64,000 bases of DNA from Evansella halocellulosilytica (GCF_002335745.1 NZ_NIST01000001.1:920300-984299), one strand, 5' to 3'; positions 9,386 through 16,953 are shown, counted from the stretch's first letter. Notes: generated by a model from the sequence alone, not told the origin. A program made the numbers and translations.

Positions 9386-9766
9386 ATGAATTTTGTTTTT
9401 ATATTATTAGGTATACCTATCTTGATAGGTTTATATAATAGATACATTCCTGTTCTGCGTATGTCATATCTTGAAATAAGTGATATTAGTAAGGATAGTA
9501 GTAGGATAATAATTGATATTAGGGATTATAACGTTACCTATAAACAACCAATAAAAGAAGCAATTTACATTCCAGTTGGTTATTTAAATAGATATTATGA
9601 GGATATTCCTTATCAAACGATCCACCTAATATCGTCAAATGCTCTGGAGAAAAATATTGGAACTCGTATATTACGCAAAAAAGGATTTAAAGTAGTCAGT
9701 TATTCGTTATGCGAAGAGATATGTGATAAGAGTTACAATCGTAATAACATAGAGCAGTTTTGTTAA
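9386..9766 (+). CDS. Membrane-anchored rhodanese-like protein lacking the catalytic cysteine
   Basis: A 126-aa protein starting at ATG 9386 (TTG 9383 is the alternative) after GGGAG. Residues 1-18 are a hydrophobic anchor (FVFILLGIPILIGLY), followed by a compact rhodanese-like fold: IIIDIRDYN, IYIPVGYL, TIHLISSNALEKNIGTRILRKKGFKVV. Where an active rhodanese has C-x4-R the loop here reads ISSNALEK with no Cys, so it is unlikely to be a sulfurtransferase. Cysteines occur only near the C-terminus. It may be a docking or sensing partner. A CstR-type operator sits in its promoter, which ties it to the sulfur regulon. Confidence 0.6.
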   Translation: MNFVFILLGIPILIGLYNRYIPVLRMSYLEISDISKDSSRIIIDIRDYNVTYKQPIKEAIYIPVGYLNRYYEDIPYQTIHLISSNALEKNIGTRILRKKGFKVVSYSLCEEICDKSYNRNNIEQFC

Positions 9767-9803
9767 GGTTTAGATGTTAGGTAGAAAAATAAACATTGTC
9801 TTG

Positions 9804-9832
9804 TTGACAATATACCTATCGGGGTATATAAT
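9804..9832 (+). promoter_or_regulatory. cstR promoter with CstR operator (site 2)
   Basis: A consensus promoter, TTGACA at 9804 and TATAAT at 9827 with a 17-nt spacer. The 16-mer ATACCTATCGGGGTAT (9812-9827) fills the spacer, so bound repressor would block polymerase. The leader that follows has a GTTTCTA/TAGAAAC hairpin near 9856-9876. Confidence 0.85.
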
Positions 9833-9925
9833 GAGTTTATCGAATCACAAACCTAGTTTCTACAATGGCTAGAAACGTTGAATAAAAGGATTTTGCTTAT
9901 ATTATAAAGAAATGGAGGTGACACT

Positions 9926-10186
9926 ATGGAATATGATGTTCAGACGAAGAATCGTTTAAAAAGAATTGAAGGTCAAATAAGAGGTATCTTACGGATGATG
10001 GAAGAACGCAAAGACTGCAAGGATATCATTACTCAGTTGTCTGCTAGTAGAACAGCAATTGACCGTACAATCGGAGTTTTAGTGAGTACCAATTTGATTG
10101 AGTGTGTTAGAAAAGCAGAAGAAAATGGGGAAAATAGTGATGATTTGGTAAAAGAGGCTGTTAACATGCTTGTAAAAAGCAGATAG
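9926..10186 (+). CDS. cstR: CstR-type persulfide-sensing repressor (CsoR family)
   Basis: An 86-aa all-helical CsoR/RcnR-family repressor. It keeps the two cysteines at the positions described for Staphylococcus CstR, Cys31 (in KDCKD) and Cys60 (in LIECVRK), and lacks the copper-binding His of CsoR proper, so it should sense per- and polysulfides through di- or tetrasulfide links between subunits. The conserved RLKRIEGQIRGI start is present. GGAGG lies 7-8 nt upstream of the ATG. Its promoter contains a CstR-like operator, implying autoregulation, and five more such sites lie in the island. Equivalent to Bacillus YrkD. The call is strong. Confidence 0.92.
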   Translation: MEYDVQTKNRLKRIEGQIRGILRMMEERKDCKDIITQLSASRTAIDRTIGVLVSTNLIECVRKAEENGENSDDLVKEAVNMLVKSR

Positions 10187-10223
10187 TAAAAAGGTTGACA
10201 TCCTTTTTTATTTAGAATACCAT

Positions 10224-10239
10224 ATACCTATACGGGTAT
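10224..10239 (+). promoter_or_regulatory. CstR-type operator (site 3) before tusA-like gene
   Basis: ATACCTATACGGGTAT, differing by only two bases from the cstR promoter site. A weak AAAAAGG/CCTTTTT hairpin (10188-10207) just upstream may terminate cstR. Confidence 0.75.
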
Positions 10240-10267
10240 ATGTAATTGGATTTAAGGAGGAATATTA

Positions 10268-10495
10268 ATGAGAGTAGAAAAAGTGTTAGACGCAAAAGGG
10301 TTAGCGTGTCCGATGCCTATTGTTAAGACAAAGAAGGCAATAAATGAAATTGAATCAGGTCAAGTGTTAGAAGTTCATACAACAGATAAAGGTGCTAAAA
10401 GTGACTTAACGGCTTGGGCAAAATCTACTGGACATGAATTACTTGATTATAGAGAAGAGAATGATGTACTTATCTTCTTGATCAAGAAAGGCTAA
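10268..10495 (+). CDS. yrkI: TusA-family sulfur carrier protein
   Basis: A 75-aa TusA/YeeD/SirA-fold protein with the signature LDAKGLACPMPIVKTKKA; Cys14 of the CPMP motif would carry the persulfide. Full family length. TAAGGAGG precedes the ATG. In this setting it probably relays sulfane sulfur between rhodaneses, DsrE proteins and the dioxygenase rather than serving tRNA thiolation. Two more TusA domains lie at 11796 (fused) and 14263, and all three share a nearly identical CPMP segment. It has a CstR site upstream and another between it and the DsrE gene. Confidence 0.9.
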   Translation: MRVEKVLDAKGLACPMPIVKTKKAINEIESGQVLEVHTTDKGAKSDLTAWAKSTGHELLDYREENDVLIFLIKKG

Positions 10496-10515
10496 ATTTT
10501 TTTATACAACAAAAT

Positions 10516-10531
10516 ATACCCATTTGGGTAT
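10516..10531 (+). promoter_or_regulatory. CstR-type operator (site 4) before dsrE-like gene
   Basis: ATACCCATTTGGGTAT, a perfect dyad with 7-bp arms (ATACCCA/TGGGTAT). It is the most symmetric of the six sites and defines the consensus half-site. Confidence 0.82.
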
Positions 10532-10558
10532 TTTGAGTATAAACGAGGAGGAATTACA

Positions 10559-11038
10559 ATGTCACATAAAAAGAAAACAACGATTGTTCTATTTAGTGGG
10601 GATTATGATAAAGCGATGGCAGCCTATATTATCGCCAATGGTGCAGCCGCTTATGATCATGAGGTAACCATTTTCCATACATTCTGGGGACTAAACGCAC
10701 TTAGGAAAGATCAACAAGTACCTGTAAAAAAAGGATTTTTAGAAAAAATGTTTGGTAAAATGATGCCACGTGGTGCTGATAACATGGGACTTTCTAAAAT
10801 GAACTTTGCGGGAATGGGTCCAAAAATGATAAAACATGTCATGAAAAAGCACAATGCTATGCCACTTCCACAACTAATTGAAATGGCACAGGAGCAAGAT
10901 GTGAAGTTAATTGCATGTACTATGACAATGGATCTCCTTGGATTACAAAAGGATGAGTTAATTGATGGACTCGATTACGCAGGAGTTGCTGCTTACATTG
11001 GTGACGCAGAGGAAGGCAATATCAATCTATTTATCTAA
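10559..11038 (+). CDS. yrkE: DsrE/DsrF-like peroxiredoxin-family sulfur carrier
   Basis: A 159-aa DsrE/F/H-fold protein, like Bacillus YrkE. It starts with a beta strand (TTIVLFSGDYDKAMAAYIIANGAAAYDHEVTIFHTFWGL) and ends with LIACTMTMDLLGL, whose Cys is the conserved sulfur-binding residue of this branch. A Met- and Lys-rich insert (MFGKMMPRGADNMGL) separates the two, as in the long YrkE type. The ATG at 10559 has GAGGAGG upstream. It is probably a persulfide carrier partnering TusA and rhodanese. A shorter paralogue lies at 12658. Confidence 0.87.
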   Translation: MSHKKKTTIVLFSGDYDKAMAAYIIANGAAAYDHEVTIFHTFWGLNALRKDQQVPVKKGFLEKMFGKMMPRGADNMGLSKMNFAGMGPKMIKHVMKKHNAMPLPQLIEMAQEQDVKLIACTMTMDLLGLQKDELIDGLDYAGVAAYIGDAEEGNINLFI

Positions 11039-11064
11039 TAGACAATTAGACTTGGAGGAGTTCG

Positions 11065-11433
11065 ATGGATTTCTTTAGTGTAGATGTCATCATTATATCT
11101 ATGGTTGTTATATTCATCATTCTACGTTTTATCCCGGTTAAGGGGGTAAAACAAATTGATACAAATGAATTAAAAGAGTTATTGAAAAATAAGGATCCTC
11201 AATTCGTTGATGTGCGTACACAAGGAGAATTTAGTCGTTACCATATTCAAGGATTTAAAAATATTCCGTTACAACAACTCTCAAAGAAGGCAAATATGTT
11301 GAATAAAAACCATGAGGTTGTTGTCATTTGCCAAAGTGGAGTGAGGAGTAAAAAGGCTAGTAAAGTGTTAAAGAAGATGGGGTTTAAGAAAATAATAAAT
11401 GTAAAAGGTGGAGTAAGTACTTGGAGAGGATAA
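11065..11433 (+). CDS. Membrane-anchored rhodanese
   Basis: A 122-aa protein with an N-terminal membrane anchor (residues 5-22, SVDVIIISMVVIFIILRF) and a single rhodanese domain. The catalytic loop is CQSGVRS, so Cys and Arg are in place for thiosulfate- or persulfide-sulfurtransferase activity; FVDVRTQGEF and VKGGVSTW are also canonical. The domain should face the cytoplasm. GGAGG precedes the ATG. It follows the dsrE gene by 26 nt and precedes another rhodanese by 13 nt, in one transcription unit. Confidence 0.88.
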   Translation: MDFFSVDVIIISMVVIFIILRFIPVKGVKQIDTNELKELLKNKDPQFVDVRTQGEFSRYHIQGFKNIPLQQLSKKANMLNKNHEVVVICQSGVRSKKASKVLKKMGFKKIINVKGGVSTWRG

Positions 11434-11446
11434 GGAGGTTTTATTA

Positions 11447-11737
11447 ATGAAAGAATATTCTACAACACAAGTTCAGGGTTTACTTAGTGAAGGTTTAAAT
11501 CTAATTGATGTTCGTGAAACCCACGAAGTTGCACAAGGTATAATTCCCGGAGCAGTAAACATTCCGCTTGGATTATTGGAATTTCGTATGAATGAATTAG
11601 AAAAACCCAAAGAATATATTATTGTGTGGCGTTCTGGTGCTCGAAGTGCCCAAGCAACAGAGTTTCTTGAAAGTCACGGTTTTAATGTGATCAACATGTC
11701 TGGTGGAATGCTAACATGGGAAGGTCCAATAGAATAA
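11447..11737 (+). CDS. Single-domain rhodanese with Trp in place of the catalytic Cys
   Basis: A 96-aa rhodanese domain with all usual landmarks (NLIDVRETHEVAQGIIPGAVNIPLG, MSGGMLTWEG). In the active-site loop, however, position 61 is Trp: VWRSGARS instead of VCRSGARS. The codon at 11627-11629 is TGG, one base from TGT or TGC. Without the Cys the protein cannot form the persulfide intermediate. It may be a recent loss of function, a sequencing error, or a non-catalytic binding protein. TAAGGAGG lies upstream. It lies between the membrane rhodanese and the TusA-rhodanese fusion. Confidence 0.85.
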   Translation: MKEYSTTQVQGLLSEGLNLIDVRETHEVAQGIIPGAVNIPLGLLEFRMNELEKPKEYIIVWRSGARSAQATEFLESHGFNVINMSGGMLTWEGPIE

Positions 11738-11755
11738 ATTTTTTTAAAGAAACTA

Positions 11756-11771
11756 ATACCCTAATGGGTAA
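11756..11771 (+). promoter_or_regulatory. CstR-type operator (site 5)
   Basis: ATACCCTAATGGGTAA, matching the consensus except for the final base, 25 nt before the TusA-rhodanese gene. Confidence 0.65.
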
Positions 11772-11795
11772 ATTAAATCAGGAGGTTGTTTTAAC

Positions 11796-12371
11796 ATGGA
11801 AATGATAAAAACTGATTTTGTTTTAGATGCAAAGGGATTAGCGTGTCCAATGCCTATTGTAAAAACTAAAAAAGCAATAAATAATCTAGAGGCTGGTCAA
11901 GTACTAGAAGTTCAAGCAACGGATAAAGGTTCAAAGGCAGATATTAAAGCATGGTCAGAAAGTTCAGGTCATCAATATTTAGGGACAGTAGAAGAGGGTG
12001 ATGTGTTGAAGCATTATCTTCGTAAAGAAAGTGGAGAAGAAAAGTTAGAAAAGAAACATCCACATGTCATTAGTAACGATGAATTAGATCAAAAACTTTC
12101 ATCCAAAGAGGATTTGATTGTGCTAGATGTGAGGGAGCATGCTGAATACGTGTTTAGTCACATTCCGAAGGCAAAATCGATTCCACTTGGTGAATTAGAG
12201 AATCGATTAGATGAATTAAATCCTGAAACCCCAATTTATGTAGTGTGTCGAACTGGAAATCGAAGTGATCTAGCAGCACAAAAACTTACTGACAAAGGAT
12301 TTAAGAAAGTAGTAAACGTTGTACCCGGTATGAGTAATTGGGAAGGTCAAACTAAAAAAGCAATAGATTAA
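11796..12371 (+). CDS. yrkF: TusA-rhodanese fusion sulfurtransferase
   Basis: A 191-aa two-domain protein like Bacillus YrkF. Residues 1-80 are a TusA domain with LDAKGLACPMPIVKTKKAI; residues 90-185 are a rhodanese domain with IVLDVREHAEY and the active-site loop CRTGNRS. The fusion would pass sulfane sulfur from the rhodanese Cys to the TusA Cys within one chain. Both reactive Cys are present, unlike the rhodanese just upstream. CAGGAGG precedes the ATG; a second ATG two codons in is possible. It has its own CstR-type site upstream. Confidence 0.92.
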   Translation: MEMIKTDFVLDAKGLACPMPIVKTKKAINNLEAGQVLEVQATDKGSKADIKAWSESSGHQYLGTVEEGDVLKHYLRKESGEEKLEKKHPHVISNDELDQKLSSKEDLIVLDVREHAEYVFSHIPKAKSIPLGELENRLDELNPETPIYVVCRTGNRSDLAAQKLTDKGFKKVVNVVPGMSNWEGQTKKAID

Positions 12372-12396
12372 TTGTTTAAAGGGAGGAGAAGAATGA

Positions 12397-12630
12397 ATGA
12401 AAAACAACGTTACCGTTTATACGACTTCAACTTGTCCTTACTGTGATATGATGAAGAATTTCCTGAAGGATAACAATATTCCATTTAATGAAGTGAATGT
12501 AGAGAAAAAACCTGCTGCTGCAAATAAATTAGTGGCAGCAACAGGTCAACTGGGAGTTCCACAAACGGAAGTCAACGGCAAATGGGTGTTAGGATTTGAT
12601 CCAAATACTCTCATGAGTTTACTAAATTAA
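12397..12630 (+). CDS. Glutaredoxin-like thiol-disulfide protein
   Basis: A 77-aa glutaredoxin/NrdH-fold protein with the redox motif CPYC near residues 13-16 and the cis-proline segment GVPQTEVNGKWVLGFDP. It is likely to reduce mixed disulfides or persulfides on the sulfur carriers. GGGAGGAG lies upstream; another ATG at 12393 is out of frame, so 12397 is the start. It lies 25 nt after the fusion protein gene and 27 nt before the second dsrE-like gene, in one operon. No glutathione-binding specificity can be read from the sequence. Confidence 0.88.
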   Translation: MKNNVTVYTTSTCPYCDMMKNFLKDNNIPFNEVNVEKKPAAANKLVAATGQLGVPQTEVNGKWVLGFDPNTLMSLLN

Positions 12631-12657
12631 CTTAAAAAGAATTAGGAGGAATTTTAG

Positions 12658-13053
12658 ATGGCAAAAAAGGTAGCAATTATTGCAAGTAATGGTGGATTGT
12701 TTGATGCGTATAAAGTATTTAACATTGCGACTGCCGCTGCGGCAACAGATCAAGAAGTGGCAATTTTCTTTACCTTTGAAGGATTGAACCTCATTCATAA
12801 GGAAGGATATAAACAACTTCCAATGCCAGAGGGAAAAGAACATTTTGCAGAAGGTTTTTCTAAAGCAAATGTTCCTTCCATTCCAGAATTGGTGAACATG
12901 GCAAAAGAAATTGGTGTTATGTTCATTGGGTGTCAAATGACAATGGATGTAATGGGATTAGAGAAAGATGCATTTATTGATGGAATTGAGGTTGGTGGAG
13001 CCGTAACGTTCCTAGAATTTGCTAAAGATGCTGATGTAACATTAACATTTTAA
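12658..13053 (+). CDS. DsrE-family sulfur carrier, short form
   Basis: A 131-aa DsrE/F-fold protein, paralogous to the 159-aa protein at 10559 but without its Met/Lys-rich insert. It opens with VAIIASNGGLFDAYKVFNIATAAAATDQEVAIFFTFEGLNL and carries the conserved Cys in MFIGCQMTMDVMGL. Expected to hold a protein persulfide and exchange it with TusA. AGGAGGA precedes the ATG. It is the last gene before the CstR-type site of the dioxygenase gene. Confidence 0.87.
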   Translation: MAKKVAIIASNGGLFDAYKVFNIATAAAATDQEVAIFFTFEGLNLIHKEGYKQLPMPEGKEHFAEGFSKANVPSIPELVNMAKEIGVMFIGCQMTMDVMGLEKDAFIDGIEVGGAVTFLEFAKDADVTLTF

Positions 13054-13080
13054 TTAATTTATATTTTTTTAGCCAAAACT

Positions 13081-13096
13081 ATACTATAGGGGGTAT
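13081..13096 (+). promoter_or_regulatory. CstR-type operator (site 6) before dioxygenase gene
   Basis: ATACTATAGGGGGTAT, nearly the same as site 1. A TATTAA at 13094 overlaps its end and could be the -10. If so, transcription would start near 13107, inside the GTG-initiated reading frame, which would favour the in-frame ATG at 13117 on this transcript. Confidence 0.65.
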
Positions 13097-13101
13097 TAAA
13101 G

Positions 13102-14229
13102 GTGACTTTAAGAGAAATGACTTCAAGAGAAGTGACACAAAAAGTAATCAATCAAGAAGAATTATTTATTTTAGATGTTCGGAATGAAAGTGATTTTAAT
13201 GATTGGAAAATTGAAGGTGCAAAGTTTAATTACTTAAATGTACCATATTTTGAGTTATTAGATGGTGTAGAAGGTATTTTAGATAAACTTCCTTCAGACA
13301 AAGACATTTTAGTTGTATGTGCAAAAGAGGGTTCATCTATCATGATTGCTGATATGCTTTCTGAAGAAGGGTTAGATGTAGCCTACTTAAAAGGTGGTAT
13401 GAAGGCATGGAGCGAACACTTAGAGCCTATTAAAGTGGGGAACTTAAAAGATGGCGGAGAGATGTATCAATTTGTTCGTATTGGAAAAGGTTGTCTATCA
13501 TACATGGTCGTTTCAAATGGTGAGGCAGCAATTATCGATGCAACAAGAATGATTGATATCTATACTAAGTTTGCTGAAAACATTGGTGCAACGATTACAC
13601 ATGTATTTGATACACATTTACATGCAGATCACATTTCAGGCGGTAGAGCAATTGCAGAAAAAATAAACGCAACCTACTGGTTGCCTCCGAAGGATGCAAC
13701 AGAAGTTACATTTGAGTATCAACCGTTAGAAGGTGGCACCGATGTAACTATCGGTAATACAACAATCAATATTCATGCTTTATATTCTCCGGGCCATACC
13801 ATTGGATCAACGTCTTTTGTTGTCGATGAAAAGTATTTACTTTCAGGTGATATCTTATTCATTGATTCCATTGGTAGACCAGATTTGGCTGGTAAGGCAG
13901 AAGATTGGGTAGCCGATTTAAGAGAAAGTCTTTACACACGTTATAGAGAACTATCAGAAGAACTTGTTGTTCTTCCAGCCCATTTTATGATCATTGACGA
14001 ACTAAATAAAGATGGTAGTGTTTCTGGAAAATTAGGCACTCTCTTTGAACAAAACCATGGTTTAAACATTGAAGACGAGAATGAATTTAGAAAATTAGTG
14101 ACGGAAAACTTACCGCCACAACCAAATGCATACCAAGAAATCCGTGAAACAAACATGGGTATAATCAGTCCAGATGTTGAAAAACAACGTGAAATGGAAA
14201 TCGGACCAAACCGTTGTGCCGTTCGATAG
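13102..14229 (+). CDS. yrkH: Rhodanese-metallo-beta-lactamase persulfide dioxygenase (YrkH-like)
   Basis: A 375-aa fusion: rhodanese domain (residues 1-110; DVRNES, loop CAKEGSS with Cys73, GGMKAWSEH) followed by an ETHE1/persulfide-dioxygenase type metallo-beta-lactamase domain with H172-x-H174-x-D176-H177, [23 protein letters not shown] and LPAHFM. It should oxidise protein or thiol persulfide to sulfite with a single iron. The order (rhodanese first) is that of Bacillus YrkH, not of staphylococcal CstB. The start is GTG 13102; ATG 13117 is possible because the operator is so close. The C-terminal half is the full-length counterpart of the chimera at 4119. Next come TusA and the TauE exporter. 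Confidence 0.9.
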   Translation: MTLREMTSREVTQKVINQEELFILDVRNESDFNDWKIEGAKFNYLNVPYFELLDGVEGILDKLPSDKDILVVCAKEGSSIMIADMLSEEGLDVAYLKGGMKAWSEHLEPIKVGNLKDGGEMYQFVRIGKGCLSYMVVSNGEAAIIDATRMIDIYTKFAENIGATITHVFDTHLHADHISGGRAIAEKINATYWLPPKDATEVTFEYQPLEGGTDVTIGNTTINIHALYSPGHTIGSTSFVVDEKYLLSGDILFIDSIGRPDLAGKAEDWVADLRESLYTRYRELSEELVVLPAHFMIIDELNKDGSVSGKLGTLFEQNHGLNIEDENEFRKLVTENLPPQPNAYQEIRETNMGIISPDVEKQREMEIGPNRCAVR

Positions 14230-14262
14230 GAGAAAATAAGAATTTATTAGGAGGATTTTAAC

Positions 14263-14490
14263 ATGAAGATAGCAAAAGTACTAGACGCAAAAGGTTTAGC
14301 ATGCCCAATGCCTATTGTAAAAACAAAAAAGGCGATCAATGAACTAGAGTTAGGCGAGATTTTAGAAATTCATGCAACAGATAAAGGGGCAAAAAGTGAC
14401 CTTGCTGCATGGGCGAAGTCAGGTGGTCATGAATTACTAAAAGATTCAGAAGACGGTGATGTTCTAAAGTTCTGGATTAAAAAAGGTTAA
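14263..14490 (+). CDS. yrkI: TusA-family sulfur carrier protein
   Basis: A 75-aa TusA protein almost the same as the one at 10268: LDAKGLACPMPIVKTKKAINE, then HATDKGAKSDLAAWAK and FWIKKG. Cys14 is the carrier residue. AGGAGG lies upstream of the ATG. Its place directly after the dioxygenase and before TauE is the yrkH-yrkI-yrkJ order of Bacillus subtilis. A stable hairpin follows at once. Confidence 0.9.
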   Translation: MKIAKVLDAKGLACPMPIVKTKKAINELELGEILEIHATDKGAKSDLAAWAKSGGHELLKDSEDGDVLKFWIKKG

Positions 14491-14499
14491 ATCATAAAA

Positions 14500-14528
14500 G
14501 AAAAGGGAACCAACTTGGTTCCCTTTTC
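14500..14528 (+). terminator. Hairpin between tusA and tauE
   Basis: A perfect 14-bp inverted repeat (GAAAAGGGAACCAA / TTGGTTCCCTTTTC) ending in a short T-containing stretch. It lies 20 nt before the TauE start and may attenuate exporter expression or act as an RNA-stability element rather than stop all transcripts. Confidence 0.7.
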
Positions 14529-14547
14529 TATAATAGGAGGAAAAAGT

Positions 14548-15327
14548 ATGGACTTTATGTTTATCATAACTATCTTTCTAATAGGATTTATTGGATCATA
14601 TATATCAGGGATGGTGGGCATAGGTGGGTCAATCATTAAATATCCAATGTTACTATATATCCCGCCTTTATTTGGTTTAGCCGCATTTAGTGCACATGAA
14701 GTTTCAGGGATAAGTGCAATACAAGTATTCTTCGCAACTATCGGTGGAGTTTGGGCCTATCGTAAAGGTGGGTATTTAAATAAGAACCTTATTATCTACA
14801 TGGGTGTTAGTATTTTAATCGGAAGTTTTATTGGAAGTTATGGTTCAAGAATGATGTCTGGAGAAATTATTAACCTCGTTTATGGTGTTTTAGCATTACT
14901 TGCAGCCATTATGATGTTCCTTCCGAAAAAGGGGAGAGATGATATACCGCCCGACCAAGTTTCATTCAATAAATGGCTTGCAGCGTTTTTTGCTCTTATT
15001 GTTGGTGTTGGAGCAGGTATTGTTGGTGCGGCAGGAGCATTTCTATTAGTTCCAATTATGTTAGTCATTTTAAAATTACCGACACGTGTGACGATAGCAT
15101 CATCTTTAGCGATTACGTTCATATCTTCAATAGGGGCTACAGTTGGAAAAATCTCAACTGGACAGGTAGAATTTGTTCCTGCGTTAATCATGGTTATAGC
15201 GAGTTTAATTGCCTCTCCATTAGGTGCGAGAATGGGTCAGAAGGTAAATACAAAACTTCTGCAATGGATACTATCCTTATTGATTTTTGGTACTTCAATT
15301 AAGATTTGGGTAGATATTCTGCTCTAG
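14548..15327 (+). CDS. yrkJ: TauE/SafE-family sulfite/anion exporter, second copy
   Basis: A 259-aa polytopic membrane protein with the TauE/SafE repeats ([20 protein letters not shown] and [20 protein letters not shown]). It should export the sulfite made by the dioxygenase. The ATG at 14548 has AGGAGG upstream; the frame is open further left to 14515 but that part overlaps the hairpin. It is collinear with the first copy at 7215. It ends the sulfur island; 100 nt later the first Tn7-like end begins. Confidence 0.88.
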   Translation: MDFMFIITIFLIGFIGSYISGMVGIGGSIIKYPMLLYIPPLFGLAAFSAHEVSGISAIQVFFATIGGVWAYRKGGYLNKNLIIYMGVSILIGSFIGSYGSRMMSGEIINLVYGVLALLAAIMMFLPKKGRDDIPPDQVSFNKWLAAFFALIVGVGAGIVGAAGAFLLVPIMLVILKLPTRVTIASSLAITFISSIGATVGKISTGQVEFVPALIMVIASLIASPLGARMGQKVNTKLLQWILSLLIFGTSIKIWVDILL

Positions 15328-15427
15328 GATTTTGAATAAGTAGGTTACCCTTACATTTTTCTTATAGATGGGACATGTACGTCAAATAGATATTTATTTT
15401 AGAATGCGTAACAATTGTTATTATCTA

Positions 15428-15490
15428 TGTTAAAACAAAATAAAGTTTGCCGAATGAGAAAAAAGTCTGCCTAAGAAGAAAAAAGTTTGC
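15428..15490 (+). repeat. Left-end TnsB-type sites
   Basis: AAAGTTTGC (15442), AAAGTCTGC (15462) and AAAGTTTGC (15482), exactly 20 bp apart, all in the same orientation reading away from the TGT tip. Confidence 0.7.
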
Positions 15491-16070
15491 ACAAAGCCCC
15501 GTGAGTATATCCAGTATATGGATGTATTAACGGGGCTTTTTAATGTGGAATTGTTGCCGTATAGGTGTCCTGTAGGGATTGAGGGTCCCCTTACGGGGAG
15601 AGTAATCCTTGAATAAGTATGGTAAAAGGGATGTCCGTATGTCTCTCTAAAGATATACAGACCCGAAAGCAATTCAATGAACAAGTGCCCACACCCTGTA
15701 TCGTGTAAAAAGCGCTACAAGTGGTTTCCCCCAAGAAAATAAATATATATAAATAATTAGTAATTGGTCATGTAAGAGGAATCCATCAGATACCGGGGGT
15801 TTTGGTTTGTGCAGAGTATGGGATACTACTGTATGACAGCCATGTGCTATACGGGTATATAGTAAGGAAATGGGATGTATAGGTGAACCGTAAGGTGTCC
15901 TATTGTCTCCTCTATAACTTCTGTTTATAAAGTGTCAGTCTCACTTATCCCCCACTTACAATCTGAAAATGATTTTTCAAAAAAGGGGAAGTGAGAACCA
16001 GTCTATGTATGAGTCTGATAAATAGACTATCGAATCGGGAACGTATCTACGATACCTCTTCTCATTTTTT
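15485..16070 (+). ncRNA. Large hairpin-rich noncoding element, copy A
   Basis: About 585 nt with no plausible ORF but clear structure and a diverged tandem copy (B). In order: an 8-bp stem AGCCCCGT/ACGGGGCT (15495-15537) with T-run, a CCCC-TTAC-GGGG hairpin (15587-15598), an ACC-GTAA-GGT GNRA hairpin (15887-15896), an AGTCTAT/ATAGACT stem (16000-16028), and a 3' module GAATCGGG plus GTATC-TAC-GATAC (16032-16055). Stem positions change together between A and B while loop motifs stay fixed, which points to a functional RNA. The strand is taken from motif orientation and the T-runs. I do not recognise the family; size is in the range of ROOL/GOLLD-type RNAs. Confidence 0.55.
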
Positions 16071-16119
16071 ATTTGGAGAAGGTTTGAGAATTACTTTTCA
16101 CAAACAAAGGAGAAAAATC

Positions 16120-16158
16120 ATGGATAAGGATGCATGTTGTTTATGGTATTCCTTTTAA
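16120..16158 (+). CDS. Possible 12-residue leader peptide between the two noncoding copies
   Basis: ATG 16120 with AAAGGAG 7 nt upstream opens a 12-codon frame, MDKDACCLWYSF, ending at TAA. It lies between element A and the left-like end of copy B. Could be a leader peptide or chance; the ribosome site is the only support. Confidence 0.25.
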   Translation: MDKDACCLWYSF

Positions 16159-16179
16159 AAAGTCTTCTTTATATGTGGG

Positions 16180-16740
16180 TGTCAAACCAAACTGAAGTTT
16201 GAAGTATGGGAAAAAATCTGTTTATAAAGAAAAAAGTTTATACAGAGCCCCTGAGTGTATCCCTAGTATGTATATAATCACAGGGCTTTTTTTATATAAA
16301 ACTGTGGTCGTAACGAGGTTACCAGAGAGGATCAGGCTTACCCTTTTCGGGGTGGATAATCCCTGCATAAGTACAGCACAAGGGACGTTCCCCTCTCACT
16401 GAAGAGTATTGGAACCAACTCAATCAAGGGAAGCCCACGTCCAGAAGTGTATAACATGCTTCGGATAGAAGCACTCGCCCATAAAAAAATAAATAAATAT
16501 ATAAATAAATGATTAGGCATAGGTCGCGTGGTAAGTAGGTGAATTGTGGTGGTACAAGGGAAACCGTAAGGTATACTAATGGATTATCTGTATCTGCAAG
16601 TTTACAACTCTCTTATACATTAAATAACTGTACAAGGCAGGGGAAGAGGGAGCCAACTATGTATGAGTCTGATGTATTAGTCTAACGAATCGGGGATGTA
16701 TCTACGATACCTCTTCTCGGTTCTATTTTATTTGATAAAG
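16180..16740 (+). ncRNA. Left-like transposon end plus hairpin-rich element, copy B
   Basis: It begins with an end-like block, TGTCAAAC then AAACTGAAGTTTG, matching the left tip at 18 of 22 positions, followed by degraded TnsB-type sites at about 20-bp steps. The noncoding part repeats the order of copy A: stem AGCCC(C)TG/CAGGGCT (16246-16287), CCC/GGG hairpin near 16341, ACC-GTAA-GGT (16563-16572), the fixed core CTATGTATGAGTCTGAT (16657-16673), GAATCGGG (16687) and GTATC-TAC-GATAC (16698-16710). GGGAAGAGG at 16642 can pair with CCTCTTCTC at 16710. Overall identity to A is patchy, highest in loops and the 3' module. Confidence 0.55.
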
Positions 16741-16953
16741 GTGAAAATAAACAGAAAAGCCTGTCTCCTAAATACATAACTCTACTTATTAAAACTTAGT
16801 TCCATTTTAGAAAAATGAAAAAGAGCAAGAGGGAAAAGGGATTTAGGAGGATAGTGGACATCGCAAGACCTTCTTTCAAACTCACACCTACACGGTTCGG
16901 GATACAACCTTCGTTAGTTGATTTACCCTTCAATGTATTCTTGTCTTTTTACT

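Noticed and set aside
15485-16740. Group II intron or OLE RNA
   Set aside because: No domain V-like hairpin, no GUGYG 5' end, no reverse transcriptase, and no OLE-associated protein gene nearby.
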